Shown here: in pieces, positions 35,011 to 44,218 of the stretch
Layout of the letters: the number at the start of each line of letters is the position of its first letter
Position numbering within the stretch: the stretch's first letter is position 1
NCBI RefSeq assembly: GCF_040225985.1
Contig: NZ_JBBPEU010000001.1
Coordinates: forward strand, 496,001-560,000
Direction of reading: 5' to 3'
Length of the DNA stretch: 64,000 nucleotides
Source of the DNA: Shimia sp040225985
Lineage (GTDB): Bacteria > Pseudomonadota > Alphaproteobacteria > Rhodobacterales > Rhodobacteraceae
Notes under the pieces: generated by a model
Told to the model about the DNA's origin: nothing
Databases searched by the model: none
The model's input: only the letters and a program-made list of their open reading frames with translations
Made by a program: the position numbers and the translations under genes

Positions 35011-35694
35011 ATGAATCGCATCATTCCAATCTTGATCGTTGCCGTGATCGTTGCCGCTGGGGCGGGTTACTGGTTGACTCAATCGAACGGTCAGGCCAAC
35101 GCCCAGCAGACACAGATTGAACGGGTTTCTGCATCGGGGGGTGACTCTGCCGCTGCAACCGATACTTCGGGTGTCATTGAAATGGTCATGGGCTCGAACG
35201 ATGCGCCGGTGACCGTGATCGAATATGCCTCGTTCACCTGTCCGCACTGCGCGACCTTCCACGAGAACGTGCTGAAGCCGCTCAAGGCAGACTACATCGA
35301 GACCGGAAAGGTCAAGTTCATCTTCCGGGATGTCTATTTTGACCGGTTTGGCCTGTGGGCCTCGATGGTGGCGCGCTGTGCGGGGCCGGACAAGTTTTTC
35401 GGTATGACCGACCTGCTGATGAAGGGTCAAAGCGAATGGACCCGCGCGGGGGATCCGGTGGCGATTGCGGGCGAATTGCGCAAGGTCGGGCGTCTCGCCG
35501 GCATTGAGGATGCGGCGCTGCAGGCCTGTATGCAGGACGAAGATAAGGCAAAGCAGCTTGTCGCGTGGTATGAAAAGAACGTGGCAGAACACGACATCTC
35601 GGGCACGCCTGCATTGATCATCAACGGCGAAAAGCATTCGAACATGTCTTACGCCGATCTCAAGAAGATCCTTGACGAAAAACTGGCCCAATAA
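35011..35694 (+). CDS. DsbA-family thiol-disulfide oxidoreductase
   Basis: 227 residues. The N-terminal membrane anchor (IIPILIVAVIVAAGAGYWL) is not followed by a clear cleavage site, so the protein is probably tethered facing the periplasm. The thioredoxin fold carries a CPHC active site at C77/C80 (FTCPHCATFHEN) and cis-Pro in GTPALIING. It belongs to the DsbA/Com1-like group, oxidising or isomerising disulfides in secreted proteins. It is likely co-transcribed with the DUF721 gene, 13 bp upstream. Confidence 0.92.
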   Translation: MNRIIPILIVAVIVAAGAGYWLTQSNGQANAQQTQIERVSASGGDSAAATDTSGVIEMVMGSNDAPVTVIEYASFTCPHCATFHENVLKPLKADYIETGKVKFIFRDVYFDRFGLWASMVARCAGPDKFFGMTDLLMKGQSEWTRAGDPVAIAGELRKVGRLAGIEDAALQACMQDEDKAKQLVAWYEKNVAEHDISGTPALIINGEKHSNMSYADLKKILDEKLAQ

Positions 35695-35715
35695 AGCCGG
35701 TGTGATCGGGCGGGG

Positions 35716-36723
35716 TTAGGTCCGCCCGGTCAATACCCTATCAAGAAGAGCGTCGATCGGGCCCCAATCGCCGATTTCCAGACGCACCGGCAAGGTCAGA
35801 ACCTGCGCCCGGAACGCGGCGGGCAAACGTACCGCGTCTTTTTCGGTTGTCACCAACTGCGCCCCAAGGCGGCGCGCGTCCGCCTCCAGTCGTGCCATAA
35901 GGGCCGGGGTCAGCGGTTGGTGGTCGTCCAGCCCTTCGGCATGCAACAGGGTGGCCCCTTGCGCGCGCAAGGTTGCAAAAAACTTCTCGGGATGGCCAAT
36001 GCCGGCAAAGGCCAGAAACGGTGTGTCGGTCCAGTCCATACCCATTTCGAGAACCGCGAGATGCCCCGTCACATGGGGCAGGACAATCTGGTCTGCCCAA
36101 GCGGCGCTGAAACGCTCTTGTGCGGTGTTGTCACCGATAGACAGAACAAGATCGGCGCGGCGTAACCCGACCTCGACCGGCTCTCTCAAGGGACCAGCGG
36201 GCAGGCAGCGCCCGTTGCCAAAGCCCTTGTTGGCATCCACGACGATCACCGAGGCATCTTTGTGCAGACTCGGATTTTGAAACCCGTCATCCAATAGGAT
36301 CACATCCGCACCTGCTGTGGCGGCGGCTTGCCCCCCTGCCGCGCGGTCCTTGGCGACCCATGCCGGACCGAAGGCTGACAAAAGCAGGGGTTCGTCGCCC
36401 ACCTGATCTGCGCTGTGGCTCCGTTCATTCACCTGAACGGGGCCCTCAAGGGATCCGCCATAGCCGCGCGACACCACATGCGGTGTCAGTCCGCGCGCCT
36501 GCAGCCTTTGCATCAGGGCAATCGTGGTGGGTGTCTTTCCGGCGCCCCCTGCGTTCAGGTTGCCAATACAGATCACCGGCACATCGCACCGTGCGGCACT
36601 GTCCTGACCGTGTGCGAGGCGGCGCGCCGTGGCCCGGGCATAAAGCGCGCCCAGCGGGGCCAACATCCTTGCACGCCAGTCAGGACGGTCGGGGGGCGTA
36701 TCCCAAAAACGTGGTGCCCGCAT
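35716..36723 (-). CDS. lpxK: Tetraacyldisaccharide 4'-kinase LpxK
   Basis: 335 residues. Phosphorylates the 4' position of the lipid A precursor on the inner membrane. The P-loop is GNLNAGGAGKTPTTIALMQR; LLDDGFQNPSLHKDASVIVV carries the conserved DDGFQ. Two possible starts overlap the waaA stop, GTG at 36726 and ATG at 36723 (TGATG); the ATG is chosen. Its coupling to the Kdo-transferase homologue shows a lipid A/Kdo operon. Confidence 0.95.
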   Translation of the reverse strand: MRAPRFWDTPPDRPDWRARMLAPLGALYARATARRLAHGQDSAARCDVPVICIGNLNAGGAGKTPTTIALMQRLQARGLTPHVVSRGYGGSLEGPVQVNERSHSADQVGDEPLLLSAFGPAWVAKDRAAGGQAAATAGADVILLDDGFQNPSLHKDASVIVVDANKGFGNGRCLPAGPLREPVEVGLRRADLVLSIGDNTAQERFSAAWADQIVLPHVTGHLAVLEMGMDWTDTPFLAFAGIGHPEKFFATLRAQGATLLHAEGLDDHQPLTPALMARLEADARRLGAQLVTTEKDAVRLPAAFRAQVLTLPVRLEIGDWGPIDALLDRVLTGRT

Positions 36724-37940
36724 CACGTTGCCTCCTTCATTTCCAGCGCATCCTGCGCGAGGCTGATGATCTGATCTGACACTTGCGCCCCCTCGGAGAC
36801 AACTCGCCAGCCGGCATGGGCCATCTGGGCCGCCTGATCCGGTGCGGTAAGCTGTGATAGTGCCGAGCCAAGGCTGTCGGCGTCGCGGACAATCCTTGCC
36901 GCCCCGCCTTCGACGAGACGCGAATAGCTTTCGAGATGCCGTCTCACGCTGGGGCCGTACATGACAGCGGATCCAAGCGCTGCCGGTTCAAACGGATTGC
37001 GCCCCCCCAACCCCGAGCTCAGCGAGCACCCCATGAATGTCACTGGGGCTATCCGGTACCAAAGCCCGAGTTCGCGCAGGTCCGATCCTATCAGGATTTG
37101 CGTGTTGCTATCCGGAAATTCGCCCTCATCCCATTCGGCGATGCGCCAGTCGTCCCGGCGGCAGGCTTCGACAAAACCGACCGCGTCTTTTGCCTGGTCC
37201 GGTGCAATCACAAGCAGCAACCGATGCGACAGGCGCAGGTTATTGCGATGGGCGCTCAGAACGGCCCGCAGTTCACTCGGGTGAAGATGCGCGGCGAGCC
37301 AGACAGGCCGGCCTTTCAGGGCATCCCGTAATTCGTCCAGATCATCCTTGTTACAGGGCAGGGCCGCGTGCTCTTCCAGCAGGGTTCCAGAGCGGCGCAC
37401 CGTGCGGCTTTCCCCCAAGGTGCGGCGAATTTTCATGGCTGCAGCTTCTGATCGCGCGAGGATCGTGGTGAACAGGGCCAGTGTGCCTTTGACTGGTTCC
37501 AGAAACATCCGCCACCGCGCATGTTCCAGCCCCGGTTCGTCTGCATCCAAAAGGAAAAGCGATATTCCACACTTGTGGGCCGTATGAATCAAAGTCGGGC
37601 GTAGCCACGGCCCCAGCCAGAGACAGAGGTCCGGTTGCCAATGATCCAGAAATGCCTGTGTATCATGCGGATGCTCGGTCGGCGCCTCTTGCCAGATCAC
37701 CTCGGTCGGCAGCTCCGGTGGCGCGGGTTGGCCGGGGGCCGTGGTCAGCAAGAGGGACAGATCATCGCGCTGTGCGCTCAGGCGTAGCCCCAGCTGGGCT
37801 AGCGCGTTCGCGCGACCTGCCTCGCTGCAATGCAACCAGACGAGCCGGCCATGCGGCCTCGGGGTGCTGGTGTCCGGCGGGCAGGATGCTTCTCTTCTGG
37901 AAAAGGCGAGATAGGCAGAAAGTCCAAGGTTGCGCGCCAT
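36723..37940 (-). CDS. waaA: Divergent Kdo transferase (WaaA/KdtA) homologue
   Basis: 405 residues. The C-terminal GT-B half fits WaaA (RPVWLAAHLHPSELRAVLSA; FMGCSLSSGLGGRNPFEPAA). In the N-terminal half, the usual SVGE holding the catalytic Glu reads SEAGR, and the ETE-WPN segment reads LGPWLRP, so the base is not at its usual place. The hydrophobic N-terminal helix is also reduced. Gene order with lpxK supports a lipid A/Kdo role. It may be a diverged but active enzyme of this lineage; confidence in the symbol is moderate. Confidence 0.78.
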   Translation of the reverse strand: MARNLGLSAYLAFSRREASCPPDTSTPRPHGRLVWLHCSEAGRANALAQLGLRLSAQRDDLSLLLTTAPGQPAPPELPTEVIWQEAPTEHPHDTQAFLDHWQPDLCLWLGPWLRPTLIHTAHKCGISLFLLDADEPGLEHARWRMFLEPVKGTLALFTTILARSEAAAMKIRRTLGESRTVRRSGTLLEEHAALPCNKDDLDELRDALKGRPVWLAAHLHPSELRAVLSAHRNNLRLSHRLLLVIAPDQAKDAVGFVEACRRDDWRIAEWDEGEFPDSNTQILIGSDLRELGLWYRIAPVTFMGCSLSSGLGGRNPFEPAALGSAVMYGPSVRRHLESYSRLVEGGAARIVRDADSLGSALSQLTAPDQAAQMAHAGWRVVSEGAQVSDQIISLAQDALEMKEAT

Positions 37941-38196
37941 TTGATATGACTGTTCCCGTGTTGCTCAGGCCTTTTGATCCGGTATCGCGCTCCCCGGGGT
38001 CTGTTGTTGCGCGTTTCGGCACGTGGGCCGCACCTCGCGAGGGATGGGTTCAAGGCTGGCAGCAACCTATGTGGTCGCGTTCGGGGTGGCAAGGCCGCGC
38101 CTGCGGCAATTTCCGACATGCGCAGGGAGCCCTGTAAGCTTGACCTGTGCAAAGGGATGCGGCAGGTCGATGCAGGAACGAGAAAGGTCAAATCCG

Positions 38197-38937
38197 ATGA
38201 AGCCGTTTCTAATCCTGCAACTGCGCCCCGAAACCGAAGCTTCGGACGACGAATTCCAGGCCATCCTGAACAAAAGCGGCCTTGCCGAACGCGATACGGT
38301 GCGCATCCGTCTGGATCAGGAAACCTTGCCGGCTGATCTGGATCTGGATGTTTTTTCAGGGGTGATCGTGGGGGGAGGGCCCGGATGTGTCAGCGATGCT
38401 CCCGAAAAGAAAACCGAGATTGAAGCCCGCATCGAACATCAGGTTCTCGGGCTGATGCCGGATATCACCGAACGGGACATTCCGTTTCTGGGGTGCTGTT
38501 ATGGCATTGGCATTCTGGGCCATCATTTGGGGCGGGTAGTTTCAAAGGACCAATATTCCGAAGACGTCGGAACCTCTGATTGCACCCTGACCGAGGACGG
38601 GCGCAACGATCCCCTCCTTGCAGGTTTGCCGGAACAGTTTTTGGCATTTGTCGGCCACAAAGAGGCGGTTCAGCGCTTGCCCGAAGGTTGCACGCATCTG
38701 GTGTCGTCACCGACCTGCCCTTACCAGATGATACGGTTCGGGCAAAATGTCTACGCAACCCAGTTCCACCCCGAAGCGGACAGCGACGGGTTTGAGGTAC
38801 GGATCAATATCTACAAGCACCGCGGATATTTTCCGCCAGAGGATGCCGACAAGCTGATCGAGATGTGTCGTGCTGCGGACGTGCATGCGCCCGAGAAGGT
38901 CTTGCGAAATTTCGTAGACCGTTACGCGGCCGGTTAG
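38197..38937 (+). CDS. Class I glutamine amidotransferase (GuaA-type GATase domain)
   Basis: 246 residues from the ATG at 38197, which has AAAGG upstream; the frame runs to 38023 through an atypical stretch. The nucleophile is in IPFLGCCYGIGILGHHLG (C101 in G-x-C-x-G), and the His-Glu pair is in ATQFHPEADS. It resembles the stand-alone GATases annotated as GMP synthase-like, which transfer ammonia from glutamine to an unknown acceptor. It lies on the plus strand inside a block of minus-strand envelope genes. Confidence 0.88.
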   Translation: MKPFLILQLRPETEASDDEFQAILNKSGLAERDTVRIRLDQETLPADLDLDVFSGVIVGGGPGCVSDAPEKKTEIEARIEHQVLGLMPDITERDIPFLGCCYGIGILGHHLGRVVSKDQYSEDVGTSDCTLTEDGRNDPLLAGLPEQFLAFVGHKEAVQRLPEGCTHLVSSPTCPYQMIRFGQNVYATQFHPEADSDGFEVRINIYKHRGYFPPEDADKLIEMCRAADVHAPEKVLRNFVDRYAAG

Positions 38938-38953
38938 GCCCTGCCGCGAGACG

Positions 38954-39733
38954 TCAGGACTTGGCCAAGGATTGGGTCAGTTTGCGGTGCACCGCCGGAC
39001 CGGCCGCAACCATGCCGGGCTGTCGTGGATCCGGGTTGTTGAACCGCAAAGGCTTGCCAAATCGGTCCGAGGTGACAGCACCCGCCTCGCGCAGGATCAG
39101 ATCACCCGCCGCGACGTCCCATTCCCATGTCGGACGCAGCGTGAGCATGGCGTCATAACGACCTTCTGCTACAAGCGCCAGACGATAGGCGAGCGAGGGC
39201 CGGTGGCTGCGCTGCACATCCGGCGCGCCAGCTTGCCAATGATGCGCCTGCATTACGGGGCGCGCGGCCAAAAGCGTTGCACCCGCCAGATCGCTGCGCG
39301 TGCTCGGGGCAATCCGCGTGTCGTTCAGAAACGCTCCCTGGCCCCGTTCGGCATGATAAAGTTTTTCGCGCATCGGCAGGAACACCACCGCCGCGATAAC
39401 CTGTCCGTTTTCCGCAATGGCCAGAGAGTGCGCCCAGCTTTTGGAGCCTTCGATAAAGCTGCGGGTGCCGTCGATGGGATCCACAATAAAAATGCGGGAT
39501 GTGTCCTGCCTGTCGGTGCTGTCGAGGGATTCTTCGCTCAACCACCCATAGTCGGGCCGAGCCTTGCGCAGCTTGTCCTCAAGCATCTCGTTCACGGCAA
39601 GGTCGGCTTCGGTTACGGGACCCGCCCCTCCGGGTTTGTCCCAAACGCGGGCCTGGGGGCCGATAAAGTTTTGCGCGATGCGCCCTGCCTCGTTGGCGGC
39701 GTCGATCAGCAGGGACAGATCAGTTTCCGGCAA
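38954..39733 (-). CDS. cysQ: 3'(2'),5'-bisphosphate nucleotidase / inositol monophosphatase family
   Basis: 259 residues. FIG/IMP-family metal site: LSEES near residue 65, and DPIDGTRSFIEG near 90, and WEWDVAAGDLILREAGG-type segment near 205. CysQ removes PAP from sulfate assimilation. Inositol monophosphatase is possible, but alphaproteobacterial genes next to pmbA are commonly CysQ. Its start overlaps pmbA by 14 bases. Confidence 0.85.
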   Translation of the reverse strand: MPETDLSLLIDAANEAGRIAQNFIGPQARVWDKPGGAGPVTEADLAVNEMLEDKLRKARPDYGWLSEESLDSTDRQDTSRIFIVDPIDGTRSFIEGSKSWAHSLAIAENGQVIAAVVFLPMREKLYHAERGQGAFLNDTRIAPSTRSDLAGATLLAARPVMQAHHWQAGAPDVQRSHRPSLAYRLALVAEGRYDAMLTLRPTWEWDVAAGDLILREAGAVTSDRFGKPLRFNNPDPRQPGMVAAGPAVHRKLTQSLAKS

Positions 39734-41060
39734 GTGTGAGACCTTCTACAAGCAACGAGGGCACGACGCGCGACAGGTGTTGGCGCGCATCATTGGCGGG
39801 GACTAGGTTGCGCAGGATATCACGCAGATTGCCGGCGATGGTGCATTCATTGACCGCATGGCTGATTTCCCCGTTCTCCACCCAGAACCCAGCCGCGCCG
39901 CGCGAATAATCCCCTGTCGTCGGGTTGATGGTAGAGCCGATCATCGACGTGACCAGCAGGCCGGTGCCCATGTCACGCAACAGCTCTGCCCGCGTTTGGG
40001 AACCCTGTGTCAGTGCCACATTCCAGGTCGCCGGGGACGGAGGCGAGGCCACGCCGCGGGCCGCATTGCCCGTAGATTCCATGTTCAGCTTGCGGGCATT
40101 GGCAAGATCGAGCGTCCACCCCGTAAGGATACCATCTTCGACAATCGCGCGCTGCCGGGTGGGCAGGCCTTCGGCATCAAACGGGCGGCTGGCCTCGACA
40201 CGCGGGCGGTGCGGGTTTTCGATCAGGCTGAGGTGTTTGGGCAGCACGTCTTGACCCAAACAGTCACGTAGCCACGATGCGCCCCGCGCAATGCTGGCCC
40301 CGTTCGCTGCCGCCAGCAAATGCCCGATCAGGGACGAGGAAATCCGTTCGTCGAACAGGACGGGATAGGCCCCCGTGGGCGGCTGTATTGCATTCAAGCG
40401 TGACACGGCGCGGATGCCGGCGGTTGTGCCGATCTCGGTCGCGGCGCGCAGGTCGGATTGGAAAATGCGATGATCGCCATCGTAATCCCGCTCCATCTGC
40501 TCGCCTTCACCGGCGATGGCGACGCAGGACACGGCCCGCCCGGTTCGGGAATAGCCCCCCGAAAAGCCATTTGTTGCGGCCAAGTGTATTTGGGTCGCAC
40601 TGTAGCCCCCAACAGCCGTCTGGACCTGTGTTACGCCTTCCACGGCCAGTGCGCTGGCCTCGGCCTCGGCGGCGTCCTGCAAAAGCATCTGGGGGTCGGG
40701 CTCGTCCGAGGGATCGGCCAGTTCCAGCGCCCCCCAATCCCATTCTGTTGCGATTTGCGCGGGTTCGGCCAACCCGATATAAGGATCTTCAGGCGCTTCC
40801 TTGGCCATGGCGACGGCTCGTTCCGCCATCGTCTGCAACGTTTGCGGCGAAGAATCAGAAACAGACACGTTCGCCTGCCGTTGTCCGACAAAGACGCGCA
40901 GGCCTAGATCAATTCCTTCGGACCGGTCGGCCTGCTCTAGTGCACCGCCCCTTACGTCAATGGACACAGAGGTGCCATGGATGGCCATGGCGTCGGCGGC
41001 ATCCGCGCCCGCCTTCCGGGCGGCGTCCAGCATGGCATGTGTGAGATCATCCAGTTTCAT
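39720..41060 (-). CDS. pmbA: TldD/PmbA-family metalloprotease
   Basis: 446 residues. Recognised by the N-terminal half (SIDVRGGALEQADRSEGIDL; GLRVFVGQRQANVSVSD) and the C-terminal Gly/Thr-rich part (YPVLFDERISSSLIGHLLAA; MIGSTINPTTGDYSRGAAGF). PmbA pairs with TldD to process modified peptides and regulatory proteins; TldD is not in the window. ATG 41060 is preferred to GTG 41066, as GGAACGGA lies upstream. It overlaps the cysQ start. Confidence 0.92.
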   Translation of the reverse strand: MKLDDLTHAMLDAARKAGADAADAMAIHGTSVSIDVRGGALEQADRSEGIDLGLRVFVGQRQANVSVSDSSPQTLQTMAERAVAMAKEAPEDPYIGLAEPAQIATEWDWGALELADPSDEPDPQMLLQDAAEAEASALAVEGVTQVQTAVGGYSATQIHLAATNGFSGGYSRTGRAVSCVAIAGEGEQMERDYDGDHRIFQSDLRAATEIGTTAGIRAVSRLNAIQPPTGAYPVLFDERISSSLIGHLLAAANGASIARGASWLRDCLGQDVLPKHLSLIENPHRPRVEASRPFDAEGLPTRQRAIVEDGILTGWTLDLANARKLNMESTGNAARGVASPPSPATWNVALTQGSQTRAELLRDMGTGLLVTSMIGSTINPTTGDYSRGAAGFWVENGEISHAVNECTIAGNLRDILRNLVPANDARQHLSRVVPSLLVEGLTLAGN

Positions 41061-41153
41061 GTTCACTTCCGTTCCCCGTTGCAGTGTGGGTTTGCATGCA
41101 TGGCCCGTGTTCCGAGGTAGACCGCACGTCCCTTATGCGCAAGTCTCGTACGC

Positions 41154-41187
41154 AAAAGGGCCGCCGTGCTGCTGCAAAGCGGCCCTT
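41154..41187 (-). terminator. Terminator of the DUF2125 gene
   Basis: Minus-strand stem AAGGGCCGC / GCGGCCCTT, 14-base loop, followed by TT. It lies 19 bp after the DUF2125 stop. Confidence 0.8.
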
Positions 41188-41205
41188 CCGTCTCGAAACA
41201 TCCGG

Positions 41206-42702
41206 TTACTGAATACGCTGGCCGTTTGCCAGAACGTGCCCCTCGGCGTTGATCTCGATTGTCGATTTCAACTCGTCCTCGCCAACCGGTACTGCGAACA
41301 TGCCCATCATCATCCGGCCTGCCATCGCCTGATCCTCGGGCAAAAGCCCCATGGATACCAGTTTGTCGATTAGGGCGTTTGCGCCTTTCAGGTTCAAATT
41401 GAGCGCGCCTTCGGGGCGCGGAATGCCATCAAAGCTGGCCATGTCGGTATTGTCGAAGGTGAACGCGCCATCCCCCGACAAACGCGCGCCCGCAATTTCC
41501 AGAAGCATGCTGTTGAGTGTCAGGCTGTTCAACTCGCCGGGGGCTTCCATGCTTGCGGCGTCTTCGTCAATCAGGTCGGTGAACAACGAAACCTTGCCTG
41601 CAAGGTCAAAGGACAGGGTTGCCGGATCGCGCGGCAAAACCTGACCCGGATCAATCATGCTCCACAGCATTTCGGACACGGTCAGGCCGCCCAGCGTGAG
41701 TTGCATACCCACATCCTGTTGGCCGTCCCCTTTCAGCAGTGGCATCTTGAGCCCGTAGGCAGCCTCGGCCATTTCCGCGCTGATCGGGATCGGCACGCCG
41801 CCGCCAATGATGGTGGCGGTCACCTCATTGGCCTTGCCGGAATAGTCGAACCCGTCCGGCCCGATCGCGATACCCAGATTGCTGGTGGCCGAGGCAAGAT
41901 CCGCGTTGAACGGTCCGTCTTGGTCGGCGCCTTCGATTTTGATGGTGGCAGGTCCCTGCGTGAAGGTGCCGTCAAAGGCAAAACCGGCATTGAACAGGGC
42001 CACCGGATCTTCCGGGTTATCCACCTCGGGCACGCTGCCACCGCCCTGGAAGTTGATGTCTTGAACCATTGCATCCATCGCAAACCGGCCGTCTTCAGGA
42101 TCCTGGGCACGCATTTGGTAGCTCAGCGTGCTGGCCGACATTCTCTGGGCAAGTTTCGTCATCTCACCCGAGGTGATTTGTGACACGCCCTGAAGGTTGT
42201 CCAGCGCAAGGGTAAAGTCTACGTCCTCAATCGGCTCGTCGTTGACCACAACGCTGGTCAGGTCTGCGCCTGTTTTGGCAATACTGTAGGTGTAGGTCAG
42301 GTCATCCGTGGAGCCCGACGCAATGACCGAGGCGCCAGCATAGCTCAGCATGATCTGGAAATCGGCGGTTTCACCATCGGCCTTGGCGCTTACGTTGATC
42401 GGCATTTCGGCAGGCAGGTCAATCGAGACCGTTCCGTCGCCCTGATCCTGCAGGACAAGAGACCCCATCTCGACGCGTGCATCCCCTTCATCTTCGGGGA
42501 AGGTCATCTCGAGCACAATGTCGCTTACGGTCAGGGTGCCACCATCCATGCTTTCGGTGGCGCTGACCTCGTAGCCAAAGCTGGTCATGCTGTTGCGCCA
42601 GTTGTCCCAAACCTCTTGCGGGCTGACATCCGCGAAAGCCGCGGTCGAAGAAAAGAGGACCGCGAGCGTACCCGCGCCGGCAATTTGTTTCCATTCAATC
42701 AT
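41206..42702 (-). CDS. DUF2125-family secreted protein
   Basis: 498 residues from the ATG at 42702. The signal peptide (MIEWKQIAGAGTLAVLFSST, cleavage near AFA-DV) directs it to the periplasm. The remainder is a repetitive beta-rich protein in which short strands are separated by acidic loops, with VWDNWRNSMTSFGYEVSATE at the start of the mature protein, typical of DUF2125 in Rhodobacterales. Function unknown; it may be an envelope or lipid-binding protein. The frame is open to 42786, but the extension has no good ribosome site. A terminator closes it. Confidence 0.85.
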   Translation of the reverse strand: MIEWKQIAGAGTLAVLFSSTAAFADVSPQEVWDNWRNSMTSFGYEVSATESMDGGTLTVSDIVLEMTFPEDEGDARVEMGSLVLQDQGDGTVSIDLPAEMPINVSAKADGETADFQIMLSYAGASVIASGSTDDLTYTYSIAKTGADLTSVVVNDEPIEDVDFTLALDNLQGVSQITSGEMTKLAQRMSASTLSYQMRAQDPEDGRFAMDAMVQDINFQGGGSVPEVDNPEDPVALFNAGFAFDGTFTQGPATIKIEGADQDGPFNADLASATSNLGIAIGPDGFDYSGKANEVTATIIGGGVPIPISAEMAEAAYGLKMPLLKGDGQQDVGMQLTLGGLTVSEMLWSMIDPGQVLPRDPATLSFDLAGKVSLFTDLIDEDAASMEAPGELNSLTLNSMLLEIAGARLSGDGAFTFDNTDMASFDGIPRPEGALNLNLKGANALIDKLVSMGLLPEDQAMAGRMMMGMFAVPVGEDELKSTIEINAEGHVLANGQRIQ

Positions 42703-42832
42703 TTGGAACCACTCCCTGAATAAGTTGTGCATAGCTTCCGACTCTGTGACGGTGGGGTCAAGGGGGCAGGTACTGGACGGCGACAAATGACCGGTTTAGG
42801 TCTCTTGTGGTAATCGGGTCATGGAGGACGCA

Positions 42833-43585
42833 ATGACAGATGTTCAGGGAAAAACAGTGATGATCACGGGCGCAAGCCGTGGCATCGGGGAAAGCGCCGC
42901 GCGCATCTTTGCCGAAGCGGGGGCGAATGTCGTCTTGGTTGCGCGCGGCGCGACGGATATCGAACGCATTGCGGGCGAGATCGGGGACAAGGCGCTGGCC
43001 GTGACCTGTGATGTGGCGGATTACCAAGCTTTTGAAGCGGCCGTGGCCAAGGCGATTGCCGCATTCGGGTCGGTAGACGTCCTTATCAACAACGCGGGCG
43101 TGATCGAGCCGATCTCGCACCTTTCGACCTCTGATCCCGAAGGCTGGGGCAAGGTGATCGATATCAACCTCAAAGGTGTCTATCACGGAATGCGCGCCGT
43201 GCAGCCCTTGATGGAAGCGGCCGGTGGCGGCACCATTCTGACCATTTCCTCGGGTGCCGCACACGGCCCCGTCGAGGCATGGAGCCACTATTGTGCTTCA
43301 AAAGCTGCGGTCAACATGCTGACCCGCTGTGTCGACAAGGAAGCGCGCGACAAGGGCATTCGGGCAATCGGCCTGTCACCGGGCACCGTCGCGACCGAGA
43401 TGCAGCGCGAAATCAAAGCGTCGGGTGTCAACCCAGTCAGCCAGCTGGAGTGGTCCGATCACATTCCGCCGGAATGGCCTGCCAAATGTCTATTGTGGAT
43501 GTGCGGCCCCGAGGGCGATGACTGGCTGGGCGATGAGATTTCTCTGCGCGATGAAAACATCCGCAAGGCAGTGGGGCTGGTATGA
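42833..43585 (+). CDS. Short-chain dehydrogenase/reductase
   Basis: 250 residues. NAD(P)-binding motif GASRGIGESAARIF, NNAG at about residue 90, and catalytic Ser-Tyr-Lys in SSGAAHGPVEAWSHYCASKA. GGAGG precedes the ATG at 42833 by five bases; the ATG at 42821 contains that site. It is coupled to the downstream crotonase by an ATGA overlap, so the pair may act on a hydroxyacyl or aromatic intermediate. The substrate is unknown. Confidence 0.92.
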   Translation: MTDVQGKTVMITGASRGIGESAARIFAEAGANVVLVARGATDIERIAGEIGDKALAVTCDVADYQAFEAAVAKAIAAFGSVDVLINNAGVIEPISHLSTSDPEGWGKVIDINLKGVYHGMRAVQPLMEAAGGGTILTISSGAAHGPVEAWSHYCASKAAVNMLTRCVDKEARDKGIRAIGLSPGTVATEMQREIKASGVNPVSQLEWSDHIPPEWPAKCLLWMCGPEGDDWLGDEISLRDENIRKAVGLV

Positions 43586-44193
43586 TTGAACTGACCAAAG
43601 AAGAAAACGGGCTGTGGATTGCGACGATCAACCGTCCGGACAAGGCCAATTCCCTGACACATGCGATGCTGTCCGAACTGGCAGACATTGCCGAGGCCGC
43701 GCAAGAGGCGCGGGTGCTGATCCTAACAGGCAAGGGCAAGGTGTTTTCCGCAGGTGCGGATCTGGAGGAGGCCCGCGCCGGTCTTGCCACTTCCGATGTG
43801 TGGGAACGTCTTTCGGGCAACATCGCCCGTCTGCCCGGTTTGTCGATCGCAGCCCTCAACGGCACCCTCGCCGGTGGTGCCATGGGCATGGCTCTGGCTT
43901 GTGACCTGCGCCTTTCGGTGCCCACGGCCAAGTTCTTTTATCCGGTGATGAAGCTCGGGTTCCTGCCGCAGCCATCCGATCCGCATCGCATGGCCGAACT
44001 GGTTGGGCCCAGCCGGGCAAAGCTGATCCTGATGGGTGGGCAGAAGATACTCGCGGACGAGGCGCTTCAATTTGGCCTGGTTGATCGTCTGGTCGATGCC
44101 GACAACCTTCTGGAAACCGCCCGCGAGATTGCCGCGGATACGCTGGCTGCCAAGCCCGAGATCGCCAAGGGCATCAAGGCGATGTGCACCTGA
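43582..44193 (+). CDS. Short enoyl-CoA hydratase/isomerase family protein
   Basis: 203 residues, about 55 shorter than usual crotonases because the C-terminal helical region is mostly missing. The core is present: GKGKVFSAGADLEEARAGL, and LNGTLAGGAMGMALACDLRL. The catalytic-glutamate positions are not obvious, so it may be an isomerase, hydrolase or degenerate member. Its start overlaps the dehydrogenase stop. Ends GIKAMCT. Confidence 0.85.
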   Translation: MIELTKEENGLWIATINRPDKANSLTHAMLSELADIAEAAQEARVLILTGKGKVFSAGADLEEARAGLATSDVWERLSGNIARLPGLSIAALNGTLAGGAMGMALACDLRLSVPTAKFFYPVMKLGFLPQPSDPHRMAELVGPSRAKLILMGGQKILADEALQFGLVDRLVDADNLLETAREIAADTLAAKPEIAKGIKAMCT

Positions 44194-44218
44194 CGGCATA
44201 CCTCCAAGCGGGGCCGCG

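Noticed and set aside
35708..35729. Hairpin between the DsbA-like and lpxK genes as a terminator
   Set aside because: A GC-rich stem is present at the convergent stops but lacks a T-run, so it was not called.
37946..38137. 63-codon plus-strand frame starting MTVPVLLRPF between waaA and the amidotransferase gene
   Set aside because: No ribosome site of note and no family recognised; possible but unsupported.
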